Below, piece by piece: positions 56,731 through 63,749 of a stretch of DNA of 64,000 nucleotides; position 1 is the stretch's first letter; every line of letters starts with the position of its first letter. Where the stretch lies: assembly GCF_002567005.1 (NCBI RefSeq), contig NZ_NUZU01000012.1, positions 77,949 to 141,948 of the forward strand, given 5' to 3'. The DNA comes from Bacillus sp. AFS073361. Lineage in GTDB: Bacteria; Bacillota; Bacilli; Bacillales; Cytobacillaceae. A program made the position numbers and the translations under genes. The notes under the pieces were generated by a model that saw nothing but the letters and a program-made list of their open reading frames with translations, had not been told where the DNA came from and did no database searches.

Positions 56731-57741
56731 ATGCTTCAAAAAATGCTGGAAAATCAATATGGCATTACGGTCGAGGAATATGTAAAACTGGATCGGTTTG
56801 ATGCGTTAAGAGGAAATGGCTGGCTCTACTTAATCTCTAAACCAGCGGGCAAGGAAGAAGAAGATATTGCCGAACTTGAGAAAATCGCGGAGCATTTACG
56901 CAATTATGGTGATCAAAATGTTCCCGCCATTTTACCGTCTAAAGAAGGGCATTTAATTACAGAATGGGAAAAAAATAAATATTGTGTCCTTGCAAATCGA
57001 CAACTGAAAGAACAGAAAAAAGTTAAATTGGGCAGGAAATTGGCAAAATTCCATGAGCGCGGCAGGAGAGTCCCCTTTCAAATAGAGAGGTCTAGCAGGA
57101 TCGGACAATGGAAGACCTTATGGGAAAAACGGCTCGAGCAGATGGAAAAGGTGTGGAATGGTCTTCTTTTTCAAACACCTGAAGATGAATTTCAGCGGAT
57201 GTTTATTGATTCCTTCCCCTATTATTTGGGGTTAACGGAAAACGCTATTCAATATCTAGTGGATACCGAGATTGATGATGAACCGCTTGAAACGGATAGC
57301 GGAACGGTTTGTCATGAACGGTTTACGCAAAAGACTTGGGGGCCGCACAATAATTATATGATCAAAAATCCGTTTGACTGGGTATTTGACCATCGCAGCC
57401 GGGACATCGGTGAATGGACAAGGGAAAGATATCTTCATAATTCCCAAACCTATGACGTGGAATTAAAGCGCTTTTTTGAAGAGTATCAAAGTATTGCCCC
57501 TTTGTCGCCATTTTCCTGGCGATTATTGTATTCCCGGTTAATTTTCCCGCTCCATTACTTTGAATGTATAGAGAGTTATTATATTACCACATCCGAACAG
57601 GACAAAAAGGTATTAGAAGAAAAGTTAATGAGAATTTTACGCCAGTCCGGAGAATATGAACAATTTTTGGCGGGTTTTTATCAACTTACTGACGCTCCAA
57701 TCAAGCGTTTAAACCTGCCTTTATTGGAATGGCTTTACTAA
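56731..57741 (+). CDS. yutH: Spore coat-associated protein YutH
   Basis: A 336-residue protein of the CotS/YutH spore kinase-like family. The protein-kinase-like fold is degenerate: the expected catalytic loop and DFG are not obvious, though RLLYSRLIFPLHYFECIESY and FDWVFDHRSRDIGEW are conserved family stretches (the latter in the metal-binding region). It is expected at the spore coat. The start has GAGGTGGAC upstream. Confidence 0.8.
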   Translation: MLQKMLENQYGITVEEYVKLDRFDALRGNGWLYLISKPAGKEEEDIAELEKIAEHLRNYGDQNVPAILPSKEGHLITEWEKNKYCVLANRQLKEQKKVKLGRKLAKFHERGRRVPFQIERSSRIGQWKTLWEKRLEQMEKVWNGLLFQTPEDEFQRMFIDSFPYYLGLTENAIQYLVDTEIDDEPLETDSGTVCHERFTQKTWGPHNNYMIKNPFDWVFDHRSRDIGEWTRERYLHNSQTYDVELKRFFEEYQSIAPLSPFSWRLLYSRLIFPLHYFECIESYYITTSEQDKKVLEEKLMRILRQSGEYEQFLAGFYQLTDAPIKRLNLPLLEWLY

Positions 57742-57756
57742 AACATGTTTTCATTA

Positions 57757-57795
57757 AAAAAGTGATTGCCTATGGATGGCAATCACTTTTTTGAT
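57757..57795. terminator. Bidirectional terminator between yutH and yutI
   Basis: AAAAAAGTGATTGCC and GGCAATCACTTTTTT with a 7-nt loop. Confidence 0.9.
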
Positions 57796-57797
57796 TA

Positions 57798-58034
57798 TTA
57801 AAATACCTGTTCTACTTCCACAATTCCTGGTACTTCTTCTAAAAGAGCTCTTTCAATACCAGCTTTCAGTGTGATGGTTGAGCTTGGGCAGCTGCCGCAT
57901 GCACCTAACAGGCGAAGTTTGACAATGCCTTCTTCAACATCTACTAATTCACAATCTCCGCCGTCGCGAAGAAGAAATGGACGTAATTTATCTAATACTT
58001 CTTGAACTTGTTCAAAAATTTCTTGTTCTGCCAA
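57798..58034 (-). CDS. yutI: NifU C-terminal domain protein YutI
   Basis: A 78-residue NifU-like (Nfu) scaffold or carrier for [4Fe-4S] clusters. The CxxC motif [12 protein letters not shown] binds the cluster across a dimer. [15 protein letters not shown] is the typical Nfu opening. It works after SUF assembly and probably passes clusters to client proteins, with erpA nearby. Start ATG at 58034 after GGGAGTC. Confidence 0.92.
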   Translation of the reverse strand: MAEQEIFEQVQEVLDKLRPFLLRDGGDCELVDVEEGIVKLRLLGACGSCPSSTITLKAGIERALLEEVPGIVEVEQVF

Positions 58035-58184
58035 ATTAATCGACTCCCTTCCTATACTTATATTATAATGTCATCATCGTGAAAAATCCATTATCAGAAA
58101 TTAGGAAAACACACATTTATAGTCATTTTCTTGGTTATATCGCAAAAATGAGTTAACCTGAAATAAAAAGGCGGGAATGAGTAG

Positions 58185-58511
58185 ATGAATAGTACAGAAG
58201 TAGAAATTGTTGTTTACGGTGCAGAGCAGTTGTGCCCGAGTTGTGTCAATTTACCATCTTCCAAAGAAACGTTTGAATGGTTGGAGGCAGCGATAGCGAG
58301 AAAATTTCCAGACCAACCGTTTAAAATGACCTATGTGGATATCTATCAGCCCACTGGGGAGAGTGAAAAAATCGCGTTTGCAGAAAAAGTGGTCGAAGAG
58401 GATATGTTTTATCCAGTGGTTGTCATCAAAGACAAAATCGTTGGAGAAGGGAACCCGCGTTTAAAAACCATTTTTTCTGAACTAGAGAAACACGGATATA
58501 CAGCTATATAA
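58185..58511 (+). CDS. yuzD: DUF1462 family thioredoxin-like protein YuzD
   Basis: A 108-residue protein with a thioredoxin-like fold and a CPSC motif (YGAEQLCPSCVNLPSSKET) near the N-terminus. The family (DUF1462/YuzD) is limited to Firmicutes and has no proven function. Between yutI and yutJ, as in B. subtilis, it might support Fe-S or redox chemistry. The ATG follows GGGAATGAGTAG. Confidence 0.8.
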   Translation: MNSTEVEIVVYGAEQLCPSCVNLPSSKETFEWLEAAIARKFPDQPFKMTYVDIYQPTGESEKIAFAEKVVEEDMFYPVVVIKDKIVGEGNPRLKTIFSELEKHGYTAI

Positions 58512-58513
58512 TT

Positions 58514-58553
58514 GGAAGAAGCATTCCACAAAAATGGAATGCTTCTTCTTTGA
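58514..58553 (+). terminator. Rho-independent terminator of yuzD
   Basis: GAAGAAGCATTCCA and TGGAATGCTTCTTC form a perfect 14-bp stem, followed by TTT. Confidence 0.9.
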
Positions 58554-58556
58554 ATC

Positions 58557-58599
58557 AAGCTCCAGCGCCCCCCTGTTCATGGCGCTGGAGCTTTTTATA
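58557..58599 (-). repeat. Hairpin related to the dispersed repeat, downstream of yutJ
   Basis: AGCTCCAGCGCC and GGCGCTGGAGCT form a perfect 12-bp stem with a loop of about 11 nt. It carries the TGGAGCT end motif of the dispersed repeat at both ends. It can act as a terminator for yutJ on the minus strand and abuts its TAA stop. Confidence 0.6.
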
Positions 58600-59667
58600 T
58601 TACCCGTTATGAAACTTATACATCCACAGAATCCCGGATTTAAGCAAGCGGGCGACACGTCCAGTAATGGCGCGGTCTGCCATCATCCCAAATCCGTGCT
58701 TTTTCCCAAGGGAACCAAGGATCCCCTTTAATTTTATTTGTGGGAATGATGTTGGAGGTTCTTCACCTTTCCAACGTCTCTTTAATACTTCAACAATTTG
58801 TTCCGCCTGACCTTCCGCTAATTGAGCACTAGGAGCATGGGGAAGACTTGCGCAATCACCAAGAATAAAAACATGTTCATCATTGGGCAGGTGGTGAAGC
58901 GGGCTTATAACTAGTCTTCCCATTCCGTCTTTTTCCCCGTCCATAGCGCGGACAATTTTATTGGCTTGAATTCCCGCGGTCCATACGATTACATCACAAT
59001 GGATCGCCTGGTCGTGATTGTATAATACATTTTCTTCCACTTTGGTAATATTCGAGTTATTAATAATTTCGACATTGTTTTTTACAAACCAATTTTCAAC
59101 ATATTTGCTTAAACGTTCAGGGAATGCAGAGAGAATATGTTTTCCCCGATCAAATAATTTGATGTTTAGGTCTTCACGACTTTCGCTTAATTCACTTGCT
59201 AATTCCACGCCGCTAAGACCAGCGCCTACGATACCAACAACTGAGCCCGGTCCCAGATTATTTAAGACAGAGTAGGTAAGTCGAGATTTTTCAATAGACT
59301 GGATACTGTAAGTAAACTGATCAGCTCCCGGAACATCATGATACTTGTCCTCACAGCCCAGACCAATGATGAGGTCATCATAGTCGAGAGGCTCCGCATC
59401 CTTTAATGTAATCTTTTTTTCAGTTGTTTGAATTCCGATTACTTCACCATAAACTACTTTTAATCGTGGGTGCTCCGGAAAAGCAACCCTTACTTCTTTG
59501 TCAGAAATTGTTCCTGCTGCTAATGCGTAATACTCCGTTTTTAAACAGTGGTAAGGTACACGGTCCACTAGTGTAATGGTCATGTCCTCTGGTAAATGGT
59601 TAGGGAGAAGTTCATTTAGTATCTTCATTCCGCCATAACCGCCACCAAGAATTACAAGGTTTTTCAT
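58600..59667 (-). CDS. yutJ: NADH dehydrogenase-like flavoprotein YutJ
   Basis: A 355-residue type II NADH dehydrogenase-like oxidoreductase with two dinucleotide-binding domains. The FAD site is VILGGGYGGMKILNEL and the NAD(P) site VGIVGAGLSGVELASEL; ILGDCASLPHAPSAQLAEGQ is the second FAD contact. The C-terminus is shorter and less hydrophobic than in membrane-anchored Ndh, so it may be only loosely membrane-bound. The electron acceptor is unknown. Divergent from yuzB. Confidence 0.87.
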   Translation of the reverse strand: MKNLVILGGGYGGMKILNELLPNHLPEDMTITLVDRVPYHCLKTEYYALAAGTISDKEVRVAFPEHPRLKVVYGEVIGIQTTEKKITLKDAEPLDYDDLIIGLGCEDKYHDVPGADQFTYSIQSIEKSRLTYSVLNNLGPGSVVGIVGAGLSGVELASELSESREDLNIKLFDRGKHILSAFPERLSKYVENWFVKNNVEIINNSNITKVEENVLYNHDQAIHCDVIVWTAGIQANKIVRAMDGEKDGMGRLVISPLHHLPNDEHVFILGDCASLPHAPSAQLAEGQAEQIVEVLKRRWKGEEPPTSFPQIKLKGILGSLGKKHGFGMMADRAITGRVARLLKSGILWMYKFHNG

Positions 59668-59892
59668 TTTTATTACCCCTTTGAATAGCCCGTTTCATAT
59701 TTAAAATTGCCTAAAATGTCAAAAAAAAATAATAGAATAATAAATCCGTTCCTTTAACACATACGAGTATAGCGGAATTATGACAAAATAACAACAATTT
59801 TCATGATTTTCTTGACATGGTTATAGTATACATGGTATTTGACGGAGTGGATGAAATGGAGTAGGATAATTAGTTGTGGAGAGGTGAAAGCA

Positions 59893-60132
59893 ATGATTCA
59901 ACCCATCATCGAATTTTGTATAAGCAATCTTGCGAATGGTGCCCAAAAGGCACTAGAGAAATTAGAAAAAGATCCTAATTTGGATATTATTGAATATGGA
60001 TGTCTTGGATATTGCGGTAAATGTGCGACTTCGTTATATGCTCTCGTAAATGGGGAAGTAGTCACAGGAAAAACACCTGACGAATTGGTCGATAATATTT
60101 ATCAATATTTGGAAGAGAATCCAATGTTTTAA
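59893..60132 (+). CDS. yuzB: DUF1450 family protein YuzB
   Basis: A 79-residue small protein of the YuzB family with a cysteine cluster: [20 protein letters not shown] (three Cys within about 8 residues), reminiscent of metal or Fe-S binding. The function is unknown. ATG 59893 has GAGAGGTGAAAG upstream; the reading from 59839 has no ribosome binding site. It lies between yutJ and erpA. Confidence 0.82.
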   Translation: MIQPIIEFCISNLANGAQKALEKLEKDPNLDIIEYGCLGYCGKCATSLYALVNGEVVTGKTPDELVDNIYQYLEENPMF

Positions 60133-60134
60133 AA

Positions 60135-60160
60135 TAGGGAGCGTCGCCGCTCCCTTATTT
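60135..60160 (+). terminator. Rho-independent terminator of yuzB
   Basis: GGGAGCG and CGCTCCC around a tiny loop, followed by TTATTTAT. Confidence 0.75.
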
Positions 60161-60261
60161 ATATATATTTCATATGATAGTACGAAGGAATCGTATCATT
60201 TGAGTAGTTAACAATACGTGTATATAATAAATTAAAAGCCTCATTAAGGGAGGGTATCATA

Positions 60262-60627
60262 TTGAGTAATAATGTGGTTATTTTAACAGAAGCGGCATCG
60301 CTCCACATAAAAGAAATGATGAAGCATAACGAAGAAGAAGGCGCTTTGTTACGCGTTAGCGTAAAAGGTGGTGGATGCAGCGGTTTATCCTATGGGATGG
60401 GCTTTGAACATACAGTAAATGAAGATGATTTGAAACTTGAACAACATGGAATTCAAATCTTAGTCGATAAAGAGAGTGCAGCGATTTTACAAGGAACCAA
60501 GATTGATTATAAAGAATCAATGATGGGCGGCGGCTTTACTATTGACAATCCAAATGCAATCGCATCATGCGGATGTGGGTCATCGTTTAGAACGGCTACT
60601 GCTACTGGTACTCCGGAAGAATGCTAG
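60262..60627 (+). CDS. erpA: A-type Fe-S cluster carrier/insertion protein (ErpA/YutM)
   Basis: A 121-residue HesB/IscA-like carrier. The three conserved cysteines are in VKGGGCSGLSY and CGCGSSFRT. It accepts clusters from SUF and inserts them in apo-proteins. It starts with TTG after GGGAGGG. The gene is intact to its normal C-terminus and marks the last core gene before the mobile element. Confidence 0.92.
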   Translation: MSNNVVILTEAASLHIKEMMKHNEEEGALLRVSVKGGGCSGLSYGMGFEHTVNEDDLKLEQHGIQILVDKESAAILQGTKIDYKESMMGGGFTIDNPNAIASCGCGSSFRTATATGTPEEC

Positions 60628-60848
60628 GCGGTATATCAACGTTTTGAGCCGATTTTAGGTCCGGGATATTAGTCCGGTAATCGAATCGGAAACAGGGGCG
60701 CAGGGTTGCGGATAACGTCGGAAATCCGCGTGTACACAACCTCGCGATTATACAAACACAACCCTAAAACATACGAATCAGGGTTGTAAATAACGGCCTT
60801 CTTAGCGGTGGGATGTCTAATCACTTACCGTTAGGGAGGCTTTTTATT
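60628..60848. other. Junction between chromosome and mobile element
   Basis: No gene is visible here. The region is rich in short repeats: CCGATT (60649) with AATCGG (60684); TAGGTCCGG (60655) and TTAGTCCGG (60669) as direct repeats; GCGGAT (60708) with ATCCGC (60724); ACAACCCT (60758) with AGGGTTGT (60780). Such clusters next to an integrase gene are typical of attachment and arm sites, but the exact left end cannot be set without the right end. Confidence 0.4.
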
Positions 60849-61718
60849 ATGGCGTTACAAAAACGAGCAAGACGTAAACCAGTGCGTGAACTGGCGAATA
60901 AGAAAGAATATCCGAATTTAACGCTAGACCAGGCGCTTGATTTCGTTATTTCCGGCAAAAAGGCGGAGGGACTTCGGGAACGAACGCTTACTGATTACGC
61001 TAAGATGTGGCGGTATTTTACCGATTGGTTAAAGGAAAATTATGAGGACGTCGAAACGGTCGATCAGCTTACAAAAGAGATGTTTCGGAATTATATCAGT
61101 TATCTACGCTATGATGCGAAAAGGTACGACGGGCATAAGTTTATTTATGCGAAACAGCAGGGCGTTGGCTTGAAAGAGGCTACGATTAATATTCGAGTCA
61201 GAACGTACAGAGCGATATTCAATCATTTAGAGAGCGAGGGCCTAATCGAAGTTAATCGGATGGATAACGTGAAGGAATTGCGGACAGATGTTGACCTGAC
61301 GAATTGCTTTACCGATGAAGATGTCAAGAATCGGAAGCCTCGGCTCATACCGTTCTCAGCGCACGTTTCAAAGCTTTTACTGCAGCTTATCGGAGAGAAT
61401 CGCGAGCACTTTAAAACAGACCGCTTATTCCTCTCCAGTTACGGTGAGAACCTCGGCTGGAACCAATTAAACAAACGGCTCAAGTACTACGCAAAGAAAG
61501 CTGGCATTGACGGCAAGAAGGTAACGAGCCACGTCTACCGTCATACCTGGGCGAAGAACATGATTCTTAACGGCTGCGATCCGTTTACTTTGCAGAAGAT
61601 GGGCGGCTGGCAAGACATACGAACCATGAGGCGTTATATTCAGATGGATACAACGGAGATGCGACGGAGCCATGACGACTTCTCACAGATGAATAAGTTT
61701 CGAAATAAACGCGTTTAA
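60849..61718 (+). CDS. Tyrosine recombinase/integrase lacking the Arg-I segment
   Basis: A 289-residue phage-type integrase from ATG 60849 (AGGGAGG upstream). The core-binding SAM-like domain (about 30-145) is complete. The catalytic domain contains HVYRHTWA (HxxR), the GGWQD Trp and the nucleophile Tyr in MRRYIQMD. Between FTDEDVK (about residue 160) and NRKPRLIPF the usual 60-70 residues with the TGLR-type first catalytic Arg are absent; the two flanks are joined in frame. Without Arg-I the enzyme is probably inactive, or it relies on another copy. Confidence 0.8.
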   Translation: MALQKRARRKPVRELANKKEYPNLTLDQALDFVISGKKAEGLRERTLTDYAKMWRYFTDWLKENYEDVETVDQLTKEMFRNYISYLRYDAKRYDGHKFIYAKQQGVGLKEATINIRVRTYRAIFNHLESEGLIEVNRMDNVKELRTDVDLTNCFTDEDVKNRKPRLIPFSAHVSKLLLQLIGENREHFKTDRLFLSSYGENLGWNQLNKRLKYYAKKAGIDGKKVTSHVYRHTWAKNMILNGCDPFTLQKMGGWQDIRTMRRYIQMDTTEMRRSHDDFSQMNKFRNKRV

Positions 61719-61721
61719 CCA

Positions 61722-61752
61722 TTGCGTCACCTTAACCGGTGGCGCTTTTATT
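61722..61752 (+). terminator. Rho-independent terminator after the integrase gene
   Basis: GCGTCACC and GGTGGCGC (one G-U pair) with a loop of 6 nt, followed by TTTTA. Confidence 0.7.
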
Positions 61753-61787
61753 ACATACATATAAATAGCCGCATCAAATCTTTGGTC

Positions 61788-61796
61788 TGATATAAT
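61788..61796 (+). promoter_or_regulatory. Extended -10 promoter of the cargo gene
   Basis: TGATATAAT: an extended -10 element with a perfect TATAAT at 61791-61796, 26 bp before the start codon. No good -35 is visible. Confidence 0.5.
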
Positions 61797-61821
61797 GGAA
61801 TAGACAAGGGAGGTTTAATCA

Positions 61822-62361
61822 ATGAGTATATTCGACTTTATTAAAACGTTTGCAACACCAATCTTCGGATTAATTGGCGTTTTTGTAGGTAGTAAATTGA
61901 GTGCGAAAAGAGAAATTAAGTTGCAAAAAGAATTTTTATCCAGAAAGTTAAGAATAGAAAAATATCAAGAATTTTCATTGGATTTGTCAGATTTCATAAG
62001 AGAAGGTGCAACTAGTCTTTCACGAATGGTTGATTTAATAAAAGGAGAAATTACGCATAAAGAGTTTCGTCAATTAAATGATTCTAGCCAAGCCGAAGCA
62101 ATACGAATATGTCGAAGATTGATGGTAAATCAGTGGTTTATTCCTGATGAATATAGGGACCGATATGAAAAGGTTTACGATAATTATAATGTAATTTTTG
62201 AAGGGTTTCATGAGCCAGATACTCCAAAAAGAAATTTTAAAGACCACGAAATTACATATGAGGCAATAAAAAGAGATATAGAATCGTTCTTAACAATTGC
62301 TGTGAATGTGTACGAAGATTTAAATAACGAATTAAAGAAAGAGTTAGAAGGCCTGAAATAG
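61822..62361 (+). CDS. Membrane-anchored hypothetical protein, AT-rich cargo
   Basis: I do not recognise this 179-residue protein. It has one N-terminal hydrophobic helix (about 10-26, FATPIFGLIGVFVGSKL), then a charged, probably coiled-coil stretch (AKREIKLQKEFLSRKLRIEK) and a mostly helical cytoplasmic domain. The start follows AGGGAGG. The gene is clearly more AT-rich than the integrase before it and the sequence after it, and it has its own promoter, as expected for a late-acquired accessory (moron) gene in a mobile element. A role in immunity or exclusion is possible but cannot be shown. Confidence 0.65.
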   Translation: MSIFDFIKTFATPIFGLIGVFVGSKLSAKREIKLQKEFLSRKLRIEKYQEFSLDLSDFIREGATSLSRMVDLIKGEITHKEFRQLNDSSQAEAIRICRRLMVNQWFIPDEYRDRYEKVYDNYNVIFEGFHEPDTPKRNFKDHEITYEAIKRDIESFLTIAVNVYEDLNNELKKELEGLK

Positions 62362-62374
62362 GTCTTATTTTTTG

Positions 62375-62403
62375 TATACACATAGAACGTTAGTTCGTAT
62401 AAT
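62375..62403 (+). promoter_or_regulatory. Promoter with LexA-type SOS box
   Basis: TATACA (62375-62380), a 17-bp spacer and TATAAT (62398-62403). GAACGTTAGTTC (62385-62396) lies between the two and has the GAAC-N4-GTTC core of the Gram-positive LexA (DinR) box. LexA bound there would block RNA polymerase directly. Confidence 0.6.
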
Positions 62404-62425
62404 AAGAACCAGGAGTGTGATAAAT

Positions 62426-62680
62426 ATGTACGCAATCACTATCGAGATTCATTATACGGCCGCAAGCCGACTAGTGCAGGGTGGGAGCTTTCCATTACGG
62501 GGAAGAAGGCCGGAACAAGTTGCGCTTGCATTCTGGAAAGAGATACGGAAGCAAATGTCCCAGCATGCGCAATTAGAGCAAATCCTTGTGAATGGCGATC
62601 AAGATATAACGGAGCTAGTGGCCGAGATGGAGCGGGAGGAGTTACGAAACATCGACGCTAATTGGAGCCTACTGTTTTAG
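62426..62680 (+). CDS. Small element-encoded protein, probably SOS-induced
   Basis: An 84-residue protein that I do not recognise. It begins MYAITIEIHYTAASRLVQGG and has FPLRGRRPEQVALAFWKEIR followed by an acidic helical end. ATG 62426 has AGGAGTG upstream; the reading from 62372 starts before the promoter. It is placed behind a LexA-type box, so it may respond to DNA damage, as excision or induction genes often do in mobile elements. Confidence 0.65.
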   Translation: MYAITIEIHYTAASRLVQGGSFPLRGRRPEQVALAFWKEIRKQMSQHAQLEQILVNGDQDITELVAEMEREELRNIDANWSLLF

Positions 62681-62697
62681 TACGGTATTACTTTAAC

Positions 62698-62717
62698 ACG
62701 TTAACGTACTATATAAT
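62698..62717 (+). promoter_or_regulatory. Palindrome ACGTTAACGT next to a TATAAT box
   Basis: ACGTTAACGT (62698-62707) is a perfect 10-bp palindrome followed 4 bp later by TATAAT (62712-62717). It would drive transcription to the right, toward and antisense to the small membrane peptide gene. No coding gene follows on this strand. Confidence 0.4.
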
Positions 62718-62787
62718 AAAAGGAACTCGATATTTCGGAATATGTGCGGGTAATGTGGCGTAATGTGGAAGAAAATAACGATGGGTG

Positions 62788-62934
62788 CTATTGGTTTTGA
62801 CTACCGTCATTATCTTGCTTATTTTGTTTTATATCTGAATAAAGTAAATAAATCAAAAGGACGCCAGGAATCGAGATCAAGGAGAATAGAAACCAATACG
62901 TGTTTATAAAATGAGTGTATAACCAAGAATACAT
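62788..62934 (-). CDS. 48-residue single-span membrane peptide
   Basis: A small ORF with an excellent ribosome binding site (AGGAGGTG, 6 bp before ATG 62934). Residues about 13-32 (YWFLFSLISIPGVLLIYLLY) form one membrane helix; the C-terminus is hydrophilic (SDIKQNKQDNDGSQNQ). It is not similar to anything I know. Size and shape fit phage-type holin-like or type I toxin peptides, and a promoter on the opposite strand points at its 3' end. Confidence 0.55.
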   Translation of the reverse strand: MYSWLYTHFINTYWFLFSLISIPGVLLIYLLYSDIKQNKQDNDGSQNQ

Positions 62935-63459
62935 GCAGAGCACCTCCTAATTCTAGAGTGTCCGAAACGTATCCAATTAATCATCAGCACGGAGCGCCTG
63001 GGGCGGGGCTGCCTTTCAAACTCGATGGGTGTCGAATCGTATGCCGATCGGTAGGTTATCGCGCAGCTATCCGCAATATGAACCGGCATTCATTATGCAC
63101 TAACGCTGGGAAATAACGGAGCTACTGGCGAGGCAAAGGGCGTAGGTATGCGGATGTATAGAACTATGTATATCGATATTATCTACGTAATGAATTAACG
63201 TTGGTATAACAGCGTTCTGATTCGAGATAATTACGTAAAATTAAATTATTGCGTAATTATGTTGAATACTTATTCATCGTTATACAATCGTCATATAATC
63301 GGAATGATTACGATTTAGGTTCAGATTCGACAAAAACCGCAGACCCCCAGAGCCCGGTCCAAAAAGCCGGGGTTTAGACGTTTCTAATTTGCGCACAATT
63401 TTTCCGCATGGGGTGTCGCTACAATTCTATGTCGCGGACATTCACGTCATTCATTCCGG
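62935..63459. other. Non-coding control region of the mobile element
   Basis: No convincing gene lies here. Contents: a 9-bp inverted repeat ATAATTACG (63227-63235) with CGTAATTAT (63252-63260); TATAAT at 63294-63299; a GC-rich interrupted palindrome CCCGG/CCGGG (about 63352-63371) after the XRE gene; and a GCACAATTTTT-type motif (about 63394) that recurs at 63735. A short stretch at 63110-63130 resembles 62606-62627. The 61-codon minus-strand ORF at 62904-63089 lacks a ribosome binding site. Confidence 0.4.
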
Positions 63460-63663
63460 TTAATCTTCCTCTTTCACCTCATATAAATCGTCCACTTTGA
63501 CGTCTAATAATTCCGCCAGTTTAAATAATTGCGGTGCCGTCGGATATGTCTTGCCCGTGCACCAGTTCGATAGTGTATTCCGCGAGACTCCCATATGTTT
63601 CGAAATATATTCCCTTCTGTATGGCGACTCCTTGATTCTATCGCCTATTACGCTAATTATCAT
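63460..63663 (-). CDS. XRE-family HTH regulator (Cro/CI-like)
   Basis: A 67-residue protein that is essentially one helix-turn-helix domain: REYISKHMGVSRNTLSNWCT covers the HTH, followed by YPTAPQLFKLAELLDVKVDD. It is the usual small Cro/CI-type repressor of integrated elements. It is divergent from the ORF at 63750 and so likely controls the intergenic region. The ATG at 63663 is preceded by AGGTGAT. Confidence 0.85.
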   Translation of the reverse strand: MIISVIGDRIKESPYRREYISKHMGVSRNTLSNWCTGKTYPTAPQLFKLAELLDVKVDDLYEVKEED

Positions 63664-63749
63664 GTTAGATCACCTACGTATATAATTCGACACGCCTCGT
63701 CCTAATCCTTTCACAAATTTGACGCCTGAATTCTGCACAATTTTTTTGT

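Noticed and set aside
62904..63089. 61-residue minus-strand ORF upstream of the 48-residue membrane peptide
   Set aside because: It has no ribosome binding site and overlaps the well-supported small gene in another frame. It could be a decayed gene, but nothing shows this.
63342..63377. Standard rho-independent terminator for the XRE gene
   Set aside because: The GC-rich palindrome is present, but on the minus strand it is not followed directly by a U-tract, so I left it as part of the control region.
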